NCBI GenBank assembly: GCA_020091685.1
Contig: CM034605.1
Coordinates: 24,954,470 to 25,018,469, forward strand
Direction: 5' to 3'
Length of the DNA: 64,000 bases
From: Lutjanus erythropterus
Lineage: Eukaryota; Chordata; Actinopteri; Lutjaniformes; Lutjanidae
The notes under the pieces were generated by a model. That model had not been told where the DNA came from, did not search any database, and was given only the letters and a program-made list of their open reading frames with translations. Position 1 is the first letter of the stretch, and every line of letters starts with the position of its first letter. Position numbers and translations under genes: made by a program. Positions 45,590-55,749 of the stretch are shown here, piece by piece.

Positions 45590-45880
45590 ACCCCTTTAAT
45601 GAAGTCAAATGTCTGGAGGGGTGAGGCTCTTTCTCTGGAAAAGAGCTGCGTGTGACATCATCTCACAGAAACAGCTCAATATGGCACCTCGGCCCCCGGC
45701 GGCATTCTCGCCACTGATCGCCCTAATTGATCTTTTTAAAGAGTTATTGACGAGTGCAGGCAGTTAAGTGGTCAGTAGGTACCCAGATGTCTCCCCGCCT
45801 CTCCACATCACAGCGGGAACTCCTCGAGGAATAAGCTCTGCTGAATTAGATGATGGTAATGGAGCTGTATAATAAAAATC
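45590..45880. promoter_or_regulatory. candidate conserved intronic element
   Basis: Unlike the repeats around it, this segment has sequence complexity typical of conserved elements: GCCACTGATCGCCCTAATTG, AAGAGTTATTGACGAG and GCTGAATTAGATGATGG. Several TAATT-type words are present. Conservation cannot be tested here. Confidence 0.25.
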
Positions 45881-46095
45881 ATTAATAAATGGTAACTTGA
45901 TAGTTAATTAAACTTAAGTTAATTGTTATTAACAAACAATAAAATGACAATTAATCATGTTTACTAATTACAAGTAATGCTACAATTTTACAATTTCTTT
46001 TTATCATTAGTTTGTGTAACATAAGATAATTAGTTTATAAATTATATATTGTATCATAGCAGTTTATTTTGTATATGATATTAAGTATTCATTAA

Positions 46096-46877
46096 AGGGA
46101 TAGTTCAGATTATTTGAGGGGAGGCTGTATGAGGTATTTATCAAAACTCAGTGTATTACCTACAGTAGGTGGCGGTTGGCATGTGTTCAGTTGGAGAAGC
46201 AGCAGGAATACCAGTGCAAGAGCTACGCAATGTGGACACAGCCAGCAACAAAATGCATTTTAGCCACTTCAGAAAAGTCTCACCTGAAAAAAATCAATAT
46301 CAGTTCAAGTGTATGCTACATTTAAAACATTTTCACGGCTTTACTTCGCCATCAGGCAGCCTTTTCCAACAGGAAACCACTGTTACATAAGCCAAATATC
46401 ACACCATCCTAACCAACCAAACTCCATAGGCGAAATCAGTAATTTTACCTCGCAGAACACTGTAGCTGCTGGTCCACCGCTACCTACCTGTTATTGTGTG
46501 ACTTCAGTCTTTTAAAAAGATAACAAAAGTCACACAAGAACACAAACAAACTAACAGATCAAGGCGGCTGTGGACCAACAACTCCTGTGTTCTGTGAGGT
46601 AAAATGACTGATTTTGTCTATGGAGTTTGGTTGGTTTAGAGAGAGCGATATTTGACATCTTTAGGGGCAGTTTGAAGGCTATAAAGGATGTCTAAATTCA
46701 GAATTCACATTCTGCTGCTGGCCCTGTCCACTCCAGTTCATTTCTTAACCTCCATGCTGGTGTCCCTCTCTGCTTCTCCAAACTGTTGGCGTGCTGACCG
46801 CCATCTACTGTAGGTAATACACTGACTAGGGATAAATTCCTCACACAATCCCACCTCAAATAAGCTGAACTATCCCA
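46096..46877. mobile_element. TTAA-flanked foldback MITE, copy 3 (most complete)
   Basis: Flanked by TTAA at 46092-46095 and 46878-46881. The left end is AGGGATAGTTCAGATTATTT and the right end read inversely is TGGGATAGTTCAGCTTATTT. Both arms carry the GTGTATTACCTACAGTAG block and its inverse. Inner arms carry AACCAACCAAACTCCATAGG and its inverse CTATGGAGTTTGGTTGG. The centre lies near 46510. About 782 bp, no coding capacity. It lies about 1.15 kb upstream of exon A in gene orientation. Confidence 0.9.
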
Positions 46878-46884
46878 TTAAATG

Positions 46885-47460
46885 ATTGCAGGAAATCATT
46901 ACATAGAGAGGAAGACCAGACAGTTGTAACACTTTGTCAATGCTTAATAATTAATTAGTTTGGAAACCATCTATTACGTATGTACGCTCATATACTCAAA
47001 ATACTACTACTTTTAAACTTCTCAAGTAGTTTTGCTCCCTAAATCGAAGGAAGCAGTTTTTGTGCCTTTATTTTGAAAGTCTACCTGGATGTTATAATAG
47101 TTTGTAAATGGTTAATAAATGCTGTACAGTGCAGTTTTATATGCATATATATATTTGGATGGCCATTATAAAGTTGCAAATGATGTTTATAAAACTTTAG
47201 ATTAACTTAATGAATAACATAAAACATATATAAGCATTATTTGAATACTGACAGTAAAATAACTTTTAACTAAGCTTAATCAGCTGTCAATTTACCATTA
47301 TAATAATGACTATTATGTAAGGGATAAGGTACAGAGACCAAGTCATTCTGTCTTAAATCATCCTGATTATCTTGCTTATTACATGGTTACAATAGTCTGA
47401 CACATAATATTTATTTTAAAATGATTTTATGGATTTGAAAATGATTTTACTATTCCTCCA
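46885..47460. other. no gene seen
   Basis: Very AT-rich, with ATGCATATATATATT near 47140. Nothing recognised. Confidence 0.5.
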
Positions 47461-47482
47461 GAATCTATGATTAGAGCTGTGT

Positions 47483-47540
47483 CCATAGCAACAGTCTGTT
47501 CTTCATAGCAACAGCCTGTTAGACATAACAACAGTACGCT
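47483..47540. repeat. three tandem 20-bp CATAGCAACAG units
   Basis: CCATAGCAACAGTCTGTT, TCATAGCAACAGCCTGTT and a diverged ACATAACAACAGTACGCT at 20-bp spacing. Confidence 0.8.
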
Positions 47541-47558
47541 ACACTGATATACTGTGAC

Positions 47559-47596
47559 TGACCAATCAGAATCAAGTACTTAACAAAGCCACATAA
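47559..47596. mobile_element. MITE end, 'TGACCAATCAGAATCAAG' type
   Basis: TGACCAATCAGAATCAAG followed by TACTTAACAAAGCCACATAA is the inverse complement, with few changes, of 50632-50673. The two mark opposite-orientation copies or ends of one repeat family known widely in teleosts. Confidence 0.65.
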
Positions 47597-47599
47597 CCA

Positions 47600-50500
47600 A
47601 AAGTGTCACCCAAACAACAAGGAACCATCAGTGCTCAACACAAGTCATGACGCTCGCTGCGTCCGCTCTGTTTAGGCCCCAGAAAGCATCCCTGCGAGCA
47701 GCAACAGTAGTCGACAGCAGTGCAGCTAGCCCTGAAATAAGGATGACATACTTTATTATGCATCTGACATCTCACGGGAAGACGCTTTTCCTCTTCATCC
47801 GAGCAAAAATACCATTTTTACGCATGTTATTTAGGGAGAGTATTTGGAAGGCAGGAGTTCGGCTAATAAGATAAGTGGCATTCATTATAGATAGCTGCTC
47901 ATGTATCATGTATTGAGTCAAAAAGCAGCTCGTTCCCTGACATCCCGCTGATGTTCTTGCATCAGAGTGACATATAGTGCTGCTCGTGTCAGTCAAAGCT
48001 CTGACACACACTTTCACACGCACGCAGAAGCACAAACTCTGTCTCTAATACACCCACACGACCTCAAACACAGATATTTACAAGCACACACGCTCACGCT
48101 AGGTATATAAAACTATTAATCCGAGCATCTCAAGAGGAATTAAAATGTATTTCTGTTGCTGCTGTAATGCATAGCTAAATCCCTTTCTCTGGCCGGTGTG
48201 CATGCAGTTCTGGATGTGAATCCTGCTCGCCGAGGGGGGAGTCGACTATCTGAGATCCTGTTAGCGCACCACACACAGCAGAACAATCCGTCTCTCTTTC
48301 TCTCTCTTCATATCCCACCGGCAGGGCTTTCCTCAGATTGCCAGGCGAGATGTCTGCAGTGCTGCTGCCGCCGCCATCAGGGATGAGGAGAGGAAGCACT
48401 GGAGTCTAATGGACAAGTGGTAGCTGGCAAAGGAGCAGCTCTCCTGCCTGACATGCATGTGGCACATGTGACACAGAGAGACCACAAATTTAGCCTCACA
48501 CGATTACTGTAACACAACGCACACATGCAAACAACATCCATACACGTAACAACATGGACGATTAACCTGCTAGAGGAGCTGTGGGGAAGAAAAGAGCCGC
48601 TGGGCTTTTATTAAACCCCCTTTTCTGTGCAATATGTACACTTTTTCAATGCTAGAATGATATCTTAGCTGTGTACTAACTGAATTAAACACAGTAATTT
48701 TGAAATATGCAACAAATAAGCAAAAAACAATATGATAACACTACAGTGTCACGCACATTCTTTAAACCTGCATATATATAATTCTTTTTCCACAATGGAG
48801 CAGCACAGCAAACTGTTAGGACAACACTGACATATAATCACCTCAGAGTAATATGGCAAATATAATAGCAGGTGTCTTTTTACAAATCCTGCAGATACAG
48901 ATTATCCTTCAGGTGGAGTCGTGTTTGTGGCCATCTGGCAAATTAAACTGCAGTTTACTCTCCTTTTAGCTCCGTTTTTGGTCTCTGCTAAATAAATCCC
49001 CCACTACGTTCACCGACAAGCTGCTAAATTTGTCTGTCTACTCATCTGGAAACAATGCTGATGACAGCAAGAGTGAACCAAAACAGTAAAGACTGCAAAA
49101 CAATGATGCTAAAGATCCATGTAGAGTTGAGGAACACTGCAGAATCTATTGATACGTGACTTTTGCTAAGTCCCACCCCTTTTGCTCTGTACTCCAATTG
49201 CAGTTAAGCAAGCTTGGTAGCAGAACCTTGGTCAAGTTTCTCCTTTTCTGATATGCTATGTGCTGGATTTGTTTGTTGAAAAAGACAACAAACTTTGAAC
49301 ATGGTTAAAAGAAGAACGGTGGGGATCTGTACATATAGTCAAGATTAAATTAGCTAATGTTAGCGACACACTAGCTAGCCTTAGTGGAATAAATGCCATA
49401 CATCTTAAAATTCAGTAGATTGTTGTAAAGTGAAATAATGATGAAATGAAAAAAAGTTAGCCTCTGGGATAGCCTACAATGGTAACTGCTCAAACTTCAG
49501 ACAGAAAGCAGTTGTTACAGAGAAAAGGGGACACTGGTACAATTACAACATTGCCACTGCTGTAACAAAACCTTTTTTCCTCAGACTATAGTGTAGGTAT
49601 GGAAACATAAATATCATGCAACTAATTTTACTTGCACTCACATCCAAGCATGAATCGTCTGCAATAAATCAATGATATTAAGGAAAAATCTGAAAAATCT
49701 AATCTTCATGAGGACAAACAACAATATGGACCGTTACATTTTTTTGCTTGCAAATTTGCAGGTAACAGAAGAGTGAACTATTAGTGTTAGTGGAGGTCTG
49801 CGCGCTCCGAGTTCCCTTCTAGTTCTCTGTGGGTTTGTCACTACGAGTGATCCCTTTCACATTATACATTTTCATTTCATTCATTGCTAATATAAGAATA
49901 TTGATTAGTTAGCTTTAAGACAAGGCTTCAAGACTGAATAATAAAGCAGAACCCACAATGTCAACTGGTATTTGTGCTTTAGTGGTGCATATAAACTCTC
50001 CAATAAATTAGCACAAAGCGGTCGACACGCAGAGCTTTTGGAGGCCCTTGAGTTCTGGGATCCCAGGACAGTTGCCTGCTCACTAACTTAATATTATAAC
50101 AATATTTTAGAGTAAATCAGCATTCATGAAACACCATTAAAGTCCAATTAGATGCGATTGTGTGCCGCAGGGACTTATGAAAGTCAATAAAAAACAATCA
50201 CGTAATAATCAGCAGGCATGTTAGCATCATGGAAACACCTGAGCGGCTGCACAGTTTACCAACATATTGCACATTTGTGTGATATTCCTCTGGAGCTTGA
50301 CAACATAAATTAACTTGTCACCTACATTTTACACTCTGGTGTTCCACTTCAACATGATGGAGCTACCTGTAATTAGTCCTCATGACGTACAGCAGGCTAA
50401 TGGAGCTGCTGTGGAAACAACATGAAATGTTTCTGTAGTTTTTAGACTGTGACAGATTGCAGTGACGGAAGAAATGCAACAACATGACACGAGTGCTTAT
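47600..50500. other. no gene seen
   Basis: Frames at 47647-47874, 47772-48035 and 48175-48399 are short and unsupported. A GC-richer patch with GGACAGTTGCCTGCTCAC lies at 50068. TAGCTAATGTTAGCGACACAC near 49353 resembles repeat remnants. Confidence 0.5.
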
Positions 50501-50631
50501 TTGTTCCCGTTTGACACGGCAGAGTTTAAATGCACGTGTGTTAAAAATGAAAAAGTATAGACACGCTTTACCCGTGTTATCTGATACATAAACACTCTCA
50601 AGTTGTTGCTTTGAGCCGTTATGTCATTTTA

Positions 50632-50673
50632 TTACATGGCTTTGTTAAATACTCAATTCTGATTGGTCAATTA
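50632..50673. mobile_element. MITE end, inverse of 47559-47596
   Basis: TTACATGGCTTTGTTAAATA then CTCAATTCTGATTGGTCAAT. It pairs with 47559-47596 at about 3 kb distance in opposite orientation. Outer boundaries not resolved. Confidence 0.65.
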
Positions 50674-50847
50674 GAGCGTGCACACACCAAACTCTGCCAC
50701 ACACATGGAGCAGTCAGTGCATGGGGAACATTAAGCGACATTTGCATTTGTCTGTGACGAATATCAATAATTCATCCATCTATCCCGACATCTGGCATCA
50801 GCCGCCGTGGAAGCTGCAGAAAGCCACTCTGTGCGAAGCAGGACTGT

Positions 50848-50870
50848 GTGCGTGTGTGTGTGTGTGTGGA
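50848..50870. repeat. (TG)n microsatellite
   Basis: GTGTGCGTGTGTGTGTGTG run. Open frames across it on both strands (50721-51060) are artefacts. Confidence 0.9.
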
Positions 50871-51430
50871 GTGATAGGGATACAATCAAACACCTGCTGT
50901 TCACACAAACACAAATCACAGTGCAGTGTTTACAGGGACTGTCCTGCTGTCGGTGCTGTGGATGGTGGCGTAATATGAATGGTTTCACTGTGGTGTGTTG
51001 ACAGTAAAGACACAGAGGGTGTGACAGTGCGTGGCAGATGGCGTGTACATATACGCACACACTGGCTCACAGGTATATCCATGCATCCACTGTACTGATT
51101 TATTTACAGGGTCTTAATACTTTTTTTTTTTAACTTTGTGCCTGAGCTGCTTTGATATTTTGGTTCAGAGGCATAATGGAAACTGTGTGCTGCACTGTTT
51201 GTAGAGTTGTGGTTCATTGAGACGATGTGTGACATTGGCATGAGACACTGCTATGACTGGAAGTCACAGGAAGCCACAATAATTAGTTAAATTTGGAAAA
51301 GTTGTGGTGATTGGACAAAATTGCAAGGTCGTGCAGAGATTGGCTGAATGTTGCATGAAATGTTGCGATCACAGCATCGCAACTTCCTGGAGGGACTGAA
51401 TTGAGCATCGACCTGCAGGTATCGCTGAAA
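50871..51430. other. no gene seen
   Basis: Contains a T-run at 51121-51131. The remainder is unique-looking. Confidence 0.5.
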
Positions 51431-51434
51431 AAAC

Positions 51435-51496
51435 ACACTTCAGGTTGTAACCACAACCTGAAGTGTAAATAAACACTTCAGGTTGTGGTTACAACC
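51435..51496. repeat. iterated palindrome of CACTTCAGGTTGT
   Basis: ACACTTCAGGTTGT, then AACC, then ACAACCTGAAGTGT forms a 14-bp hairpin. After AAATAA a third arm, ACACTTCAGGTTGTGGTTAC, can pair with the middle arm instead. Two alternative hairpins are therefore possible. Confidence 0.9.
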
Positions 51497-51699
51497 AGAG
51501 GACACAGCTGAGACATGAACCTGCATGGAGCTGCAGACACAGGCTGAAACAAGAATTACTAAAAAGTCTTTTTACCTTAAATGTTACAATATAGGGGCAT
51601 TTGCGGGAATACAGCATGAAGCAGTTACCCTCTTTCATTTTAGAAATCCTAGTCTTATTTCTAGGGCTATTTTGGTGAAAGTAACAAAAAAGTAGAAAT

Positions 51700-51860
51700 A
51701 TATGCCTTTTTGAAAGTAGAGGGAGATAGAAACAGAGTGATGTTCTCATTAGTGTCCTCTAAAAATTCCTAGCTTAGCATAAAGACTGGAAGCAGGGGGA
51801 AACAGCTAGCGGGGGTCTAAAGCTTGCTAATTATAACATGTTGAAACTACTTTGTTTAAT
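51700..51860 (+). repeat. 'CTTAGCATAAAGACTGGAAGCAGGGGGAAACAGCTAGC' teleost repeat
   Basis: CTTAGCATAAAGACTGGAAG and CAGGGGGAAACAGCTAGC with AAAGCTTGCTAATTATAAC following. Best-preserved member of the family in this window. Confidence 0.85.
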
Positions 51861-51864
51861 CATA

Positions 51865-53065
51865 CAGACACAGAGATGTGGTCTTTTTTGGACAGAGGCA
51901 GGCCAACTGTATTTAGTAGCATTTAGCAGTGAGGGTATAGATTGCAACCTTCTTGCTTCACCCTCCCCTTCCAAGTATGCAGGAAAAACTACAGTGGCTG
52001 TGAATGACAGCTTCCTAACTTTAAGTGATGCAAAAAAACAAAAAAAAACAAAAAAAACCCCCAACAGATTGTTTCAAATTTTCCCAGTGATGATGTCCTA
52101 CACACCTGTTTGCATTTGAAGTCAGCATTTAACATGTATGACAGAAGACTAATTCATTCAGGAGACAGAGAAGTGGTGCATCTTATATGACTGACAGCAC
52201 CTTTTTATAGGAATTTCCTCTAAAAGGACAAGGTTTGGCGGTGAAACAACAAGCTATGGGGAGTTACAAGTCAGTAAACTGTCACCAAAGTATTAAAAAA
52301 CTGTGTCAGTTAACAATAAATAAGTTTGATTTATCTGCAGAGGGAGCAGCAGCACTGCTGTGACACACACTAATGGAAACATATTAATGAATATTATGTT
52401 CCATTTCTGCCAATTGATCTTCCTAACTCTTACACACTGGTCCTCTGACGCTCAGACATGAGACTGCTATCAATAATCTCATCAGAGAGATGAAAATCGA
52501 TGAGCGTATTTCCCAAACTGTTCCTTTATGGATGTTACGTGTAGCATTGTTTGAGAACCACAGCCATAAGTCACATTAATCGTTTCTTCTTGTTGCAGAG
52601 AAGATGTTGCATCTCTTCTCTCTTCCTCTCTGGAAAGTATATTTGGTTTGAAGGGTAAAGTGTAATATGAGCCAGTGAAACTCCAATATGAAATTCAACA
52701 CAGTAAGCAAACACAAGAATGAAACTAGAATATTTTGCGTCATAAAGCAATCTCCCTCTGTGCTGCGAGGAGGTCCAGGAGAATTCAGGAAAAAACCCAT
52801 AAAATCCAACTTCCAGGAAAGTAAAAAGTATGAAGTCAAAAGGAAGTTGGTCGTCTCCCCAGTGTTCTCATTTGTTAAATTGAATTACACTAATGTGTCA
52901 GAATGAACGTGATAATGATTTATTGATGCTAACATGCTAGACATAGCACCCTTAAGTTGAGTATTAGTGTGGGAAGTGCCACTGGGTAATGACACACGAT
53001 TAGAGGGTTCACACCTCCGCTGCACTGGGCTGCCTGCAGCCGGCGGCCTCTGACTTCCTCCAGTC
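51865..53065. other. no gene seen
   Basis: A-rich interrupted run at 52031-52057. Frames at 51838-52119 and 52576-52839 are unsupported. Confidence 0.5.
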
Positions 53066-53069
53066 CAGA

Positions 53070-53530
53070 GCAGAGGAAGAGGAGGAGGAAGAAGAGATGA
53101 AGAGGAGGAGGAGAAGAGATAAAGAGGGGGAGGGAGAGAAGAGATGAAGAGAAGGAGGAGAAGAGATAAAGAGGGGGAGGGATAGAAGAGGTGAAGAGAA
53201 GGAGGAGAAGAGATGAGGAGGAGAGAGAGAAGAACTGAAGAGGAGGGAAAAAAGAGATGGACAGGAGGAGCAGAAGAGATAACGACGAGGAGGAAGAGGA
53301 GATGAAGAGGAGGAGGGAAAAAAGAGATGGACAGGAGGAGGAGGAGAAGAGAAACCACAAGGAGGAAGAAGAGATGAAGAGGAGGGGGGAAAGAAAAGAT
53401 GAAGAGGAGGAGAAGAGATGAAGAGGAGGAGAAGAAGGGATGAAGATGAGGGGGAGAAGAGGAGAGGAAGAAAAGATGAAGAGGAGGAGGGGAAGTGAGA
53501 TGAAGAGAAAGAGGAGAATGATGATGAAGT
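53070..53530. repeat. polypurine GAGGAGGAGAAGAGATGAA minisatellite
   Basis: About 460 bp in which the plus strand is nearly all A and G with T mostly in GATG, built from imperfect ~20-25-bp GAAGAGATGAAGAGGAGGAG units. The long minus-strand frames here (227, 194 and 143 aa, rich in Ser, Leu, Pro, Phe) are produced by the pyrimidine-only strand and are not genes. Confidence 0.95.
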
Positions 53531-53552
53531 GGAGGTGGTGCAGCCAGAGAGA

Positions 53553-54616
53553 TACACCCTAAAACCATGAAGTGTTCTTTGGCTCGTCTCCATAGGAGAA
53601 CCCTTTTTGATTCCTGGTAGAACCTGTTATAAAGTGGAACCTTTATAACAAGTTCTACCTAGAACTCCACATAAAGGGTTATACCTAGAACCATCTGTGA
53701 GAGGTTTCACCCAGAACCCCCAGTGAGAGGTTCTACAGAGAACCACTTCTATGGTGTAATGGTTCCACCCACAGCCCTCTCTGGGCTTCTATTCAGAACC
53801 GTTCCACCTCGTGAAGGCGGCTAACAGGGGTACTACCGAGAACCTTTTTACAATTCAAGGGTTTCACCTATGACATGCTTAGGGGGTTCTATTGAGAGCC
53901 TTTTAACATTGAAAGGGTTTAATCTAGAACACACTTGAGGGTTCCTTTGAGAACCTTTTAACATTCCATGGATTTTATCTAGTACCCACCAAGAGGGTTC
54001 TGTGGAAAACATTTTCATATTCCAAGAGATTCATCTAGAACACACTGTGGGGATTCCTTCAAGAACCTTTTTATATTACATAGTTTTTTTTTATCTATAC
54101 CCACCAAGAGGGTTCTGTTGAAAACATGTTCATATTCCAAGGTTTTTAACTAGAACACCCACAGAGGGTTCTACAGAGAGCCTCTTAGTATGCCAGTGGT
54201 TTTCTAGAACCCACCCAGGGTACCAAGAACACACTCAGGGTTCTACCAAGAACCTTTTTATATTCACAAAGTTTTATCTTGAACACACTCAGTGGGTTCA
54301 ACTGGGAAACTTTTTATGTTCCAATAGTTTTATCTAGAACCCACCAAGGGGATTCTATTGAGACCCTTTGTATATTCCAAGGGGTTTTATCTAGAACACC
54401 CCCCCAGAGGGTTCTACCTTTTATATTATGGCACAATGAACCCTGAAGAAAGAGTTGAAAGAAAGAGGGATTCTTAATGGAGCCCTTAGTCTTACAAAGA
54501 ACCCTTAACAAACCTTTTAAGCAAAAAAATAAATAAATAAAAGGTTCTTCAGAAACAAATGGTTCCAGGTAGAACCTCAGCACATCAGGAGGAACTCTCT
54601 TATTTCTAAACATATA
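53553..54616. mobile_element. AGAACC/GGTTCT minisatellite-bearing element, copy 2
   Basis: Starts TACACCCTAAAACC and ends, read inversely, TATATGTTTAGAAATAAG. It contains about ten ~56-bp units similar to those in copy 1, with the same unique edges (TCTTTGGCTCGTC...GGAGAACC and AATGGTTCCAGGTAGAACCTC). It abuts the polypurine tract. The 134-aa minus frame 54314-54718 is an artefact of the repeat. Confidence 0.85.
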
Positions 54617-54619
54617 GAG

Positions 54620-55620
54620 ATGGAGAGGCAGATGCAGAGTGTCTCTTTCTCCTTCTATTCTGCGGCCAAAAACCACACTGCGGCTGAAATTTGCTTTAGC
54701 TGCCCGCCTCCTCTCCATTTTCCAATTCCTCTTCTTCGACAGCAGATTTACTGTTTTGGTCTCCTCTCTAGCTTCCTCTCCACAAACACTAAATAATACT
54801 GTGTAACTACTAGAAGTGTGAAACCACTGCGGTGGAGTAACACATCAGAGGAAGTGATATGTGATACGTGTTAGATCCAATCTCCACTTCAAAATTGTGT
54901 CTTCCCTGTTGGTGCAGCCTGACCCTAAAATCGCTCGGCTTTCACTTGGAAAAGCCTTCCCTTTTTGTGGAGATTTTCACAAAAAAAAAAAAAAACTAGG
55001 GAGGACTTATGCACTCGGGGGCTAGAGCGGGAGCAGCAGCTAAAAGTGCTGCAATTAAATACGACCTTTCTTTTCTCTCTGCCGGATCCTCTGCCGAAAA
55101 CACCTGCTGCCGCCGACCCGGGCCCTAGGCTTTTCTGGTTTGAACTAAACACAACCTTTCCAAATTCTCTTGAAAGTTTCCTCTGCCTCCGTGTCTTCCC
55201 TTAATCTACTGAGTGCTTTTCCGTTGCTTTTCACCCTCACGCAAGGCTGCATTTAACCACGGCTGGAGCACGTGTGGAGGGACTGAAGCATGGTTTTTAA
55301 ACAGTACGCATTACTGTCACCTCGCTGCAGGATGGAGGCCTTGATGAGGGCAGAATTTTGCTCCATTTTTTGATGTTTCAATGATTGTTTAAGTGTGTTT
55401 TTTTTTTAAAAAAAACAAAAAAAACAGCTGTTATCAAGATGTTTAGCTTGGAAAGATAAGAACAGACAGGTAACAGACATAAAAGTTTATAAGAGATGTT
55501 GGCTTGCGTATTCAGGATGAAGTAAGAAAAAATAGGATTTCTGAATTTAGTTAGGATTTGCCCCTGTAATATCAAATTGGGAAAAATGATATCTTAGGCT
55601 CTCTTGGACGTTCTAGTAAT
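54620..55620. other. no gene seen
   Basis: Contains an A14 run at 54980-54993 and T/A runs at 55399-55422. Some CpG in 55080-55130 (CCGCCGACCCGGGCCC). Frames are unsupported. Confidence 0.5.
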
Positions 55621-55624
55621 ACAG

Positions 55625-55745
55625 CCCCAGGTACGTTTTTCACTTTTACTTGAGTAGGTTTCTCAAATTACCATACTAGTCACTTTTATGAGAGTAACTG
55701 TACTTTAACTTGAGTATAGATTTTCAGTTTCACTTTTCCCACAAC
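55625..55745 (-). repeat. reverse-oriented 'TACTCAAGTAAAAGTG' repeat fragment
   Basis: TTTTCACTTTTACTTGAGTA, CACTTTTATGAGAGTAACTG and TACTTTAACTTGAGTATAG, the inverse of the family at 38245. Confidence 0.7.
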
Positions 55746-55749
55746 TGCT

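Noticed and set aside
52885-53593. Minus-strand open frames of 227, 194 and 143 aa
   Set aside because: They lie wholly in the polypurine minisatellite. Ser/Leu/Pro/Phe-only composition and overlap of several frames show they come from a stop-free pyrimidine strand.
54314-54718. 134-aa minus-strand frame
   Set aside because: Runs through the AGAACC minisatellite units, and similar frames occur in the other copy (36727-37008).
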